Shown in pieces: positions 24,201 through 36,200 of a DNA stretch of 64,000 nt. Source of the stretch: Ectobius pallidus (taxonomy: Eukaryota; Arthropoda; Insecta; Blattodea; Ectobiidae); contig CAXKWD010000006.1 of assembly GCA_964059195.1 (NCBI GenBank), positions 9,602,530 to 9,666,529 on the forward strand. The letters are read 5' to 3'. Both the position numbers and the translations under genes were made by a program. The notes below the pieces were generated by a model. It was not told where the DNA came from, made no database searches, and worked only from the letters and a program-made list of their open reading frames with translations. Position 1 is the first letter of the stretch. The number at the start of each line of letters is the position of its first letter.

Positions 24201-27200
24201 CACACTTAGACAGTAAACTTACCTGGGATGCGCAAGTAACGAATGTAATTACTAAGATCTCTAGAGTCCTCTTTCTTCTTCGAAAATTAAACAATGCGTA
24301 AGTCGAAATATGATTATTACAACATATTTTGCATTCTTTCACTCCCACCTTCAATATGGCATTAGACTATGGGGAAATAGCGCTGGAGCTAGCAAAATTT
24401 TTCTATACCAAAAGAAAGCTGTCAGAATCATAATGGGGTTAAACAACAGGGACAGTTGTGCCAACGCCTTCAGAGAATTAAAGATAATGACTGTGCCCAG
24501 CTTATATATATTTAATAATTTGGTATACTTGAAACAAAATTTACATGATTTCACTCAACGTTCAGAATTACATGACCACAGAACCAGAAATAGTTCAAAG
24601 TTAGATCTGCCATCCTTTAGATTGAGCAAGTGTATAAATAGCCATCTTTATTTGCAATACAAGTACTTAAATAAACTACCAAGCAGATTAGTAGAAGCAC
24701 CAATGAACAAATTTAAAACTATACAAGTAAGAATCAGCTTGAAAAAAATAATAACTTGGCTTCAAAGTACAGTAAAACCCCCTTTTTACACTTTTCAAGG
24801 GACTGATTCAAAAAAGTGTAAATGGCAGGAAAGTGTAAATTGCAGGAAGTGTAATAGCTGTAATGTTATATATTGCAAAATTTAATACTTGAAAATAAAT
24901 ATAGATACCTATGTACACTTACATTATCTATACAAAATATGTTGCACATTGCAAAGAAATGCATTTTCTATTGTTTTATTTCAACTTCATGATATCACCA
25001 AAAATCATGCAAAACAAAAACACTGGCAATGATTCAAATTACAATGAATTATGCTATTTGAATAACTACAATACATTAAAAAGCAGTAAATTGCACCCGC
25101 ACAGAAGAAAACTAACTTCACCTGGACTAACACAAATAAAAACTGACACTGCGTCTAAGAGAGTTGGCAACATAGCGGAAAATTTTGTTAAGGGAAAGCA
25201 GTTCTTCGTCGAAAACCAATGTTGCCAATGAAGAAAATGTGTAAATGGCAGGAAATGCAACTGTTTGAAAGTTGTTAATGACAGGAACACTATGTATTAT
25301 CGGAATAGGATAAAAGATGGGTCCAGCAGAAAATGATGTAAAAGGCAGGAAAATGTAAATGACAGGAATGTAAAAAGGGGGTTTTACTGTACCTACAAAT
25401 GTAGGACGCCATTGGATGTGTGTTCTCAACGGAGAAACCTCCCGTGGTCTGCCTTGTCTTCTGAATCAGTTGAGGAATTTGATGTCAGACTGGCATGTTG
25501 TCATGGTAGCTCAATGGTAGAGCATCGGCGCGTTAAGCCGAAGATTCGTGTTCAAATCCCGGTTATGACATAAAATTTTTCAAGCTGATTCTTACTTGTA
25601 TTAATATCCCAGACATGGATTTAATGTCTATTTCCTTTCCCTCCACTTAAATTTAAAACTACTATTAAAACCTGGCTAATAACAAAGGCCCTTTATAAAG
25701 TAGACAAATTTTTTAACCTAAATTTAGATGAGCTAACATCATAGTTAGGCTAGGGTATATTTAGATTGATTAGTTAATGGGTTCATCCTAAGTTAAACAC
25801 TATACATGCATTGTTATATTTACTTGATTTTGTGTAGATCTATGTTAGCTATGTTATACTATTTCATTTTATATCATTTAAATGTAGGGTATTTTAGTGT
25901 AATCACAAAGTCTATTGCAACATCGTTGCCTAATGACTATTAAAGAATTAAAGATAAATTTGGTGTAATTTTCAGAAATTATATAATTTTTCAAGGTCAG
26001 GAGTGGTTTGTTTGGAATTTTATTGTCCGCGATACTTTTAGGGTTAAACTATCAACTGTTGCCCGCGGCTTTGCCTGGCATTATTAACTGACCCCAGGAT
26101 TTTTAAGAAATTTACACTGGCAGTTCATTAAAAATGTTTGTGGTTCAGAGCTATCAAAATTGTAAGTAAAAATAAAATTAGAATACTTGTTCATTGTGTT
26201 CATTTCACTTAGGCCTTATATAATAAAGAAACGGTTTTCCTAATTTTGTAAAGGAAAAGTGATGCCTATACAGGCCATGGAGGCCTAGAGGGTTCCAGGA
26301 GGTTGAGGCTCCCAGATTTTGGACATTCGGCATGTGAAGGTGGTAAGGTTGTCAGCCTTACGCACCGGCCGCCTTTACCCCCAGGATTGCTCCTGGTACT
26401 CATTTCTGTTAGAGGCTGAGTCGACCCCAGGGCCATAGTGCCACCAGAAGGATTAGGCCAATTGAAAAACTCCAACGACCTCATCGGGAATCGAACCCGC
26501 GACCTTCCGGTTTGTAGTGCCGCGCCTCAACCACTATGCTACGGCGTACCCCATCCTAATTTTGTACTCTTCGTGACAGTTTAGACTGCGAGAGACGAAC
26601 ATCCCGATGTCTCACGAAGTGAGGGAGTGAGCACGCCATTTAGGGCCGTTGAATTGTATAAGAGTAGATGCCAATCACTGACTGCCTTAATTCTTCTAAT
26701 AAAAGAATCAACTTTCACAGCCACTAGGCAAGCGCAGTGGCTCATATCTGCAACTGAGATATTTCAGTAGGTCTGCTTTTTTTCCCTACCTGTACATATA
26801 CCTTAATAAAAATAAATAATTAATTACCTGAAACAATAAATTATGATGGAAACCATATCTGGGAGCGGATTCGAATATGTTGAAGGTTTCAAACTGCAGG
26901 GGCGGCTCTGCTGTGAAGCTATCATTTATATAGCCATTGTTGTTATACAGAGAATTCGCTGTAGTCGAACGATTTCCAGTAGATCCACCATACAGCTCTA
27001 CTGCTTTCTGAAACAGAAATCAAAACAAAGTTATTCCTAGAAGTGGGGAAATTAAAATGATGGATCTTTTAACTACTTTGTTGTGAAGTTTCATTGCATT
27101 TTAAATGCAGATTTTGCCGTGTTATCAGTCCGACAAGTAGCTGTTTAGAGAACAGGAAAAGGTAGGAATTTAAAGAGAGGATTCTGGTAAGAGTTTGTGT

Positions 27201-30200
27201 GCCCATTATCAATTAGCAAACTCTTTTGAATATGTAGATAAGGAGGAGCCAAGATAAAACTGTTACAAAAGGAAGAGCAGGCGTAAAAACTGTAAAGTCT
27301 AGTACGTAATTCGATAGAAGTCGACTGTTCTAGTGCTTAGTATAAGAATCTCGTGTACAAAATGTAAAGAAAATTATTATAGCAGTTTTTGAAATTTACA
27401 AAATCTACAGTGAGTCCCACGCAAGAGTTGGCCAATGACACGGGTTTCTGCATCACAGCGGGCATAGCTTCAACTCTCGAGCGATCGCAAATAAAGCCGC
27501 GAACGGTGTAATGATTCAGATTCTCACATTTACAGTTAAAATTACAATGAAAATAACCACGTACCTCATCACAAGAGATGTTGGAAATGTTCTTAGGAAA
27601 TTTCCTTTCACGCGCATAAGTTCAGCTTCCGAGATAGAGTTCATTTCTCTTGTGATACTGTCTTTAAGTTCTTCTAACAATAGCCTATGTGACTATTATT
27701 TATGGGGGAACTCGAAAAATAAAGTGTATAGGGCAATTCCCCATACATTAGAAGAACTTAAAGATAGTAATAAGGGACTTTGGTTGGTATTGTATATGGG
27801 GATGGGCCTGGATCTGAATCAGTCACATCTATGCAGTCGAAACTGCTAAGCCTGCGTTTACCTTATCACTGTTACTTGTCCTTGCAGCGTCATTTGGTAC
27901 AAATTCTTCCTCACCATTACTACAGTCAATAATATGTTTCGTTTAACACAGACTCTATTACAGAGTTAAGTTGTTCGTCACTTAGCAGCCTCTTGGATGT
28001 CATTTCACTACCAAAACAGTAAATAAACACGAAAGAAAGAGGAAGAAAAATTTACCCCTGTCCTTTAAGATAATTTATATTTCCTTAAGTGGAGGGAAAG
28101 GAAATAGACATTAAATCCATGTCTGGGATATTAATACAAGTAAGATTCAGCTTGAAAAATTTTATGTCATAACCGGGATTTGAACACGGATCTTCGGCTT
28201 AACGCGCCGATGCTCTACCATTGAGCTACCATGACAACATGCCAGTACGACATCAAATTCCTCAACTGATTCAGAAGACAAGGCAGACCACGGGAGGTTT
28301 CTCCGTTGAGAACACACATCCAATGACGTCCTACATTTGTAGGTACTTTGAAGACAAGTTATTATTTATATACTATTAATTAAGTGGAGGGAAAGGAAAT
28401 AGACATTAAATCCATGCATGGGATATTAATACAAGTAAGAATCAGCTTGAAAAATTTTATGTCATAACCGGGATTTGAACACGGATCTTCGGCTTAACGC
28501 ACCGATGCTCTACCATTGAGCTACCATGACAACATGCCAGTACGACATCAAATTCCTCAACTGATTCAGAAGACAAGGCAGACCACGGGAGGTTTCTCCG
28601 TTGAGAACACACATCCAATGACGTCCTACATTTGTAGGTACTTTGAAGCCAAGTTATTATTTATATACTATTAATTAAGTGGAGGGAAACGAAATAGACA
28701 TTAAATCCATGTCTGGGATATTAATACAAGTAAGAATCAGCTTGAAAAATTTTATGTCATAACCGGGATTTGAACACGGATCTTCGGCTTAACGCGCCGA
28801 TGCTCTACCATTGAGCTACCATGACAACATGCCAGTCTGACATCAAATTCCTCAACTGATTCAGAAGACAAGGCAAACCACGGGAGGTTTCTCTCGTGGC
28901 ATGTTGTCATGGTAGCTTAATGGTAGAGCATCGGCGCGTTAAGCCGAAGATCCGTGTTCAAATCCCGGTTATGACATAAAATTTTTCAAGCTGATTCTTA
29001 CTTGTATTATATTTCCTTGACTGATGCAATCCATGAGGAAATCATGTGCTGCAGGAAGTAAGTATGAAAGAGACTTCCCATGACATCTAGTATCAGTTTT
29101 GTGAACTCTCATCAGAGAAGCAGGCCAGTGACATGAATTTGATATATTAAATTCGACGCTGCCACAGAAAACACAAATTTAATACATTAAATTTCGCATG
29201 GGAAGGGTTAATACGAGACAAATATGTGGATAAACTACTATTATTATGAATAAACATACCTTCAAAAACCGTTGGTAATTTCTGCGCTGCTCAGGAGATG
29301 TAGCTGATGTAGTAACCACTGTATGGGTTGGAACTCTGCCCCAGTAACACGACTGGTATTCATCAACGGATTTTCGTGTTCCATCTCGACACAAAAGTTC
29401 AAAATCTGTCTTTGATACTCCACCTGCAAGAATTTGAATCTTTACACTTGTATACCACTAACAGGCTGACTCCCAATTTAAAACCTTGAAATAGCACACA
29501 CAATCTTGAGAGGTTCTTAAACCTCAAAAGCACAACAAAACCGGTAACTTAAATATTAAACTTTGTATTGGAAGTTAACATAGCGAAGTTATATAACATA
29601 ATAATTATACCGTATTGGCCCATATATAAGATGACCCCTGAATTTTTGAAGGGTAGTTACGAAAAAATAAATAAAATATCTTATTATTACGTTTTGCTTC
29701 ACATAAAATGGAATTTGGAAATTCATGTCGTAACTTCTTCTCTCGCCTTTATTTACGCATTGAGACAATGAAGATGCTTTCTTTTCCACATGGTCCGCCA
29801 TGACTGGTGGTCAAACAAAGCTTCTACGCGTACAGTACAGACAATTAGAGATGCCAAGCAGTTCATAACAAGCAGAAGCACGAATTCAGGAACAATAGAG
29901 TTCGGTAAAATTCGGTAATTTCCATGTGACTTTGATCTTGGGTAAGAAGCAAATCATCCCATGGGGATTCCCGCCTCACAGTCGCATTCATGAGTGGAGA
30001 GTTATTGAAAGTGGTAGGCTGCACGTATAAGACAAGTATAGTTTTTATAAAAACATTTTGAGGAAAAAACCATCATCTTATATTTGGGCTAATACGGTAA
30101 GTAAAATATATGTGCATCTTAAATGTAAAACTTATATCAAATGCATACTTCCTTAAAAGTTACATCTCAGATCAGTAGTACCAGAAATAAGAGAAAAAAT

Positions 30201-33200
30201 ATAATCGTTGACAGAAAACACATGCGACCACAAAAGTCAACTCAAGTATCATGTCAGATTTAGTAAGCACTTACTGAAATCAAATCGACTGGACGTCATC
30301 TCTTGAACGGTTGTGTGTTTCAAGAAAGCAATGTCTCCAGCTTCAACGAGGCACCGGAATGCTCCTTCAAACCCATAAAATGGATCAGCACTGGAACACC
30401 ATTCTCCTGGTATTTTGCCTATGCACAATTTGCAGAGCTTATCTGAATTATCACCTGAAAATGATCACAAATTAATCATTATAAGTTCTTTGTATAAGGT
30501 TAGTGTATTGTTAGTGTATTTTAAGTAGGGATGGATTCACGATACTTTCGATACCTCGATACTCTCGATACTTGCATGGTATCAGCATCGAACGATACTT
30601 CAGAAAACTCGCTCGATACTTTAATTCTGCAATTAAGTGAGAATGCTAGTATTTTTAACAAAAACTTGTAAGTGGACTCTTTAAAAAACTAATTTTAGTT
30701 TTAATGTAGAGTTTAAAAATAATTATAGGCTACTGATGATATTAAATTTTGTCTCTTAAATGCAGACTTAATTAATTTAGTTGTATTACACAGTTCTCTC
30801 AAATTTTAATTTTTAATGTACCTATTTATTGAAACTGGAAATGTTGAAGGTATCGAGTATCGAGGAAAAAATCATGTATCGAGAAAATCTGGTATCGACC
30901 CATCCCTAATTTTAAGTAATAAGTTGAACTGATATTAATTTAAATGGATATGACATAGGATGAAGTGGTGAGGATGATTCATGGCATGTAAATATCCAAT
31001 TCAGCATTTGCCTTTACGAGTGGGGAAACCATGAAAAAACCCATGCCAAATTAGCTGACAATGGGATTTGAACCTGGGACCCCATGTCAAATTGACCGAA
31101 CATGGGATTTGAACCTGGGACCTCCCGAATATGAGTCCAAGACATTACTATCTTGGCCACCTCGCTCGGTGTTGCCACTTTTTACTTACTCACATAATAT
31201 ATAGTATACAGAAAGTATTGTGATCATGACAAAATTCGAAATCGTGAAGGCAGTGACTTTCTGTTTTGGATTGTGACGGGGGATGAAACGTGGGTCCACC
31301 ATTTCATGCCCGAATCGAAGACCACATCTATGGAGTGGAAACATCAGTCATCACCTGTCTGAAAGAAGTTCAAAAGAACGCCCGCTGCAGGTAAAAAGCC
31401 TGGCCTTTTCCAATCTGGCGTTCTGTTGTTGGATGAATTTGGGAGACCACACTCGGCGACGGCAACACAAAACCATATTGCAACTCTTGGTTGGGAGTGC
31501 AGAGCCCTGATTTTTTCCTGGAGGGCTTTTTGAAGCTTCTAAAGTGATATGACAAATGTCTCAATGTACGTGGTAATTATGTGGAAAAATAAAGATACGT
31601 CTTATCTTTAATGTCCCATATTTTTTGTCTTTCATCTACACCTCTGTACACAGTCGCCAGGGGAAACTTATTTTCAGACTCACCATCGTATTATCAGATG
31701 TATGTGGGGGTGGCCAACCAGGAATGAAAAAAGCCAAAGGTAGAGTGCGAGGCTGCTATTGGTCAGAATGTAGGTGAAAGTGGAGAAACCAATGTGTGAA
31801 CAGCAAAGCTTGTGACTTGGTCCAGACTTATGGCCGATTCCAGACCTGACAGCTGTCCCTGTTGAAATTATCACTACATGGCCTCAATAGGTGGTCTGCT
31901 TTCCAACAATCCTTGTATCCTGGAAGTTGTTGAAATGGTCAAATGTGCCACATCCCAACTGGATGCAGTGTTTGTGTTCGCTGCAACTAGCCTCAATGGT
32001 ACACTGCTTCACACGGGCATGGGAATTCATAGGCATCCAAGATCCAAAGTCTAAAGCTGGTCCCCACTACTTAACATTTAGCACCAACATGTTACAGTTA
32101 ACATATGTTAATCAGTCTTACTAATAATCAAGTTGTAACATTTATACCAGGAATATACACAGCTGAAGGGGTGAAAGACTACTGGAATTTTGTGAACAAC
32201 ATGAAATGAAAATAACTAACACATACTTTCAAGTTCCCATCAGAAGAAGATACACTTGGAAGGCACCGGGGGACTTAAGGAGACACCAAATTGATTTCAT
32301 ACTAGTGAGGAAGAGATACATGAACCAAATCAAGTCTAGTCATTCTTACCCAGGTTTTAAAGTGGACAGTGATCATGTCCTGGTGGTGGCAAAATGCAAT
32401 ATTATTATTAAGAAAATTCCAAGGAAGAAGAATAGTAAATGGTGTTTAGAAAAACTTAAGGATACTGAAACAGTGGACAGACTGAAAGAAGAAATGGACA
32501 ATAAGCTGGAAGGAAGAGAAAAGTGGGAAGATGTAAAAGAAACGATAATAAAAGTAGCAGATGACATTCTTGGCAAGAACAAACTAGTACCAAGGAAACC
32601 ATGGATGACCAAGGAAATATTAGATCTGATTGAAGAAAGGAATACCCTAAGGAATAAAGACTTTGGAGAATACAAAAGAATTAAGAATAAAATCACACAA
32701 AAATGTAGGGAAGAAAAAGAAAAATGGATGCATGAAGTAAGCGAGGGAATTGAAGAAGATTTATTAAAGGGAAGATCAGATAAAGCTTATAATACAATTA
32801 AATCATTGATACCTAATCAAAGAACAAAATCAAACATTGTAAAAGACACAAATGGTAAACTGCTTTTTGATAATACTGAGGTGAGTAGAAGGTGGAAGGA
32901 ATACTTGGAAGATTTGTACAATGGCAAAGATATACAAAACGTCAATGATTACATAGAAACGGAGGATGGTGTGGATGAGGAAATGATCGGTCCCTCCATA
33001 ACTATGGGTGAATTTGAAAAGGCCCTAGGAAGCCTAAAAGATAAGAAGGCAACAGGTATAGACCAAATACCAGCTGAATTGCTGAAGAAAACAGGTGAGT
33101 CAACGAAAATAAAACTATTCAAAATTGTTTCTGACTACTATGAAAATGGAATGCTACCTCCAGACTTTATTAAAAGTAGAACTATAACCATTCCCAAGAA

Positions 33201-36200
33201 AGGTAATGCATCAGACTGCAGTAATTACAGAACTATATCAATTCTTTCGCATGCGTCAAAGATTTTACTAAACATAATAAAAGAGAGGCTAAAGGGAAAA
33301 ATTGAACAGAATTTAGATGAAGATCAATTTGGGTTTAGAACAGGGAGAGGAACTAGAGAAGCAATTTTAGCCCTTAGACTAATTCTAGATAGAAGAATTG
33401 AAGTAAACAGAAGAACCTTTGCCACCTTCATAGACCTCGAAAAAGCCTTTGATAACGTAGACTGGGAATTACTATTCCAAACATTGAAAAAATTTGGAGT
33501 AGACTGGAGGGATAGAAGACTTATTCTAAACTTATACAAAACACAAACAACTGAAATAAATATTAATGGGAGCAGACAAGAAGCTAGAATAAGAAGAGGA
33601 GTGAGACAAGGCTGCCCATTATCGCCACATCTGTTTAATATGTTCATTGAGGAAGCAATCAGAGAAATGAAAAGAAAAACAAAGGGTATTAAAATAAATG
33701 GAGTCAGTATTCATAGCATTCGATTTGCAGATGACATAGTTATTTTGGCTGATTCAGAAAAGGAAATGAATAAAATGCTTAAAGTTCTATCAGATGCATT
33801 GAAAAATTTTAAAATGAAGATCAATAGAAAGAAAACAAAAACCATGGTGATCGGAAGAACAAATGAAAATTTTAAAATCAACATACAGCTTGACGGTACA
33901 GCCCTAGACCAGGTCGAAAGTTTTTGTTACTTGGGTAGCATTATCAATAAGTTTAACAAGTGTGACACAGAAATTAAGAGAAGAATAAACCTGGCTAAAC
34001 AAGCATTTCAGAACAAAAGGAATCTTCTCACAAATAACCATTTAAGCATGGAAGTAAGGAAAAAATTTGCCAAAACATTTGTAAGTTGTGTATTAACTTA
34101 TGGATGTGAAACATGGACAATAGGAAAAGCAGAAGCCAAGAAACTAGAAGCAGCAGAAATGTGGATATGGAGAAGGCTAACAAAGACGAGTTGGGTGGAT
34201 AGGAAAACAAATGAAGAAGTGCTTAATGAAGTGATGGAAGAGAGATCCCTTCTGAATTCAATTAAGAGTAGAAGAGCAAAGTTAGTGGGTCATACATTTC
34301 GGCACAATGATCTACTCATTAACATTTTTGAAGGGAAAATACTGGGAAAGAAATCAAGAGGACGTCCAAGAAATTCATTTATTAAAAACATGATAAAGGA
34401 TATGGACGTACTGTCATACGAAAATCTAAAGAGAACAGCGATGAAGAGGAAGACATGGCTACTACAACAAGGCATTGCCTTTAGATCCTGATGATGATGA
34501 GGAGAAAAAGTGTACTAATAACCCTTGCATAAGGCTGAATGTGTGCAACGCTTTACACAGCCTGGCCCCCTTGTATAAGCTTGATGTAAATAATCAAGAT
34601 GGCCGATATCCGTAACAGCCGGTCATTTCCTAGATGTCTGAGATTGAATTTTGAGGCTATGCATATTCTGCGGAATTATAAACATTGTTCCTTGTTTGCG
34701 GGACATATTTCCATACTTGTACCCATGATTACAGCTTTCTGAAAACAATAAAATGAAATAATGAAATACTGTAACTAGAATTACTGTCTGCAGACGATGA
34801 ATCGTTGTTTGCCCGCTGCTCTGACAGATGGCGTTCAGCAGTCTCTTCATAGCCAGGGGCTAGTAACGTCATGACTAGAGTGACATGTTTGATGATGTTG
34901 CACGTAGGCCTACAAACCCGGTGTAAACCTCGGCAGTTACACTGCGTTTATTGGTAATATGGCTTATGTAGAACTTGTGAGCAGAACAACCAAACAACCG
35001 TTCAACGCAGATATAAGCAGCTTTTATTTAGTAAGGCTGTAAATGTTTATCATCAGCTTGTTGAGGTATACAAGTCAAGTGGTTTGCAAATTAACAAATG
35101 TCTCCACTACAGTGTTATAGGTTAACATGGGTTGGCACGGTTATGAACATAAATCTATATATATAAAAATGAATGTATGTGTGTCTGTGTGTCCTTTATG
35201 CATTACTACACCATTCATCCGATCGCCATGAAACTTTGGGAAGTTGTTGAGTACATTCCCGGGAAGGTTTTCGGCATATTACATTTTTAGTTTTTGCTTT
35301 CGTCATTGAGTTATGAATGAAAAACGGGCAGAAAACGTGTATTTTAGCGTTTTCGAAGCATCAATTTTCAGTTACACATTTCAATGTCAAATCAATTACA
35401 GTAGGCTTTGGCTATTTTTGTCATAAAACCATTACAATCGCTTGAATGTTGTAGCTCACGCTGGTCGACTCATTTGTTTATCATGTCAAGGCACGCAGAT
35501 ATATGAAATTTTCAACCAACACCGAAGAGGATTATTATTAAGTGCCAGTATGGTACTTTATGAGATTGTGTGGTGGACGAAAAAATGTCTGTCCATCTGT
35601 CCGTGTGTCTGTACGCACCATAACTCAAATATGCTTTTTTGGATTTTCATGAAACTTTGAAAACACATTTATAATGTCCATGGGAAGAACCCTATTGATA
35701 TTGAACCAAATCGGTTCACCGGTACCGGAGTAATGCCCAATTTAGTGCCTATTTTAATAGATTATATTAGAAAGGCGCCATAGCTCAAATACGCTGTATC
35801 CGATTGCCACGAAACTTGGTATACCCATTTATGACGCCCATGGAAAGTGCCCTATTGAATTTGAACCTAATCTGTTGATCGGTACCAGAGTAAAACCCAA
35901 TTTAGTGTATATTTTAAAGGCGCAATAATTCGAATACGCTTTTTCGGATTTTTATGAAACTTCGTACACGCATTTATAATATCCATGGAAAGACGACTAT
36001 TGATATTCGACCAAATCGGTTAGCCAGTACCAGAATAATGCCCAATTTAGTGCATTTTATGTTAATATATAACAAGTCGTGATAACTCAAATATGCTTTA
36101 TTGGATTTTCTTGAAACTGTGTATACCCATTTATAATGTACATGGGAAGAAGTCTACTGATATTGGACCAAATCGGTAGACCGGTACCGTAGTAAAACCC

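Larger units (their letters stand above)
24721..25648 (+). mobile_element. tRNA-containing repeat inserted in the LINE
   Basis: Flanked by AAATTTAAAACT (24709-24720, 25649-25660). It begins with a 25-bp inverted copy of its own 3' part (ATACAAGTAAGAATCAGC), then the sense unit with a tRNA-like cloverleaf at 25500-25570, and ends CCCTCCACTT. The 620-bp MITE at 24770-25389 later split it. Same termini as the array at 28087-29006. Confidence 0.8.
23540..25960 (+). pseudogene. Jockey/CR1-type LINE, 5'-truncated and split by an insertion
   Basis: The ORF2 remnant starts [13 protein letters not shown], then [20 protein letters not shown] motif A ([17 protein letters not shown]), motif B ([19 protein letters not shown]), catalytic FADDTTFL and a C-terminal thumb ([14 protein letters not shown]). 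An extra A in an A-run at about 23,850 shifts the frame. The thumb is in another frame after 24,300. At 24,720 a 928-bp repeat splits the frame, which resumes at 25,661 ([19 protein letters not shown]) and stops at about 25,742. The 3' UTR runs to about 25,960. Confidence 0.85.

Noticed and set aside
28087..29006. Hammerhead ribozyme in the tandem units (retrozyme)
   Set aside because: No CTGANGA core with a matching GAAA was found on either strand of the 296-bp unit.
35590..35625. GTCC/GTCT run as a CRISPR or telomeric repeat
   Set aside because: It is a short degenerate microsatellite at the end of a dispersed element, and the genome is eukaryotic.
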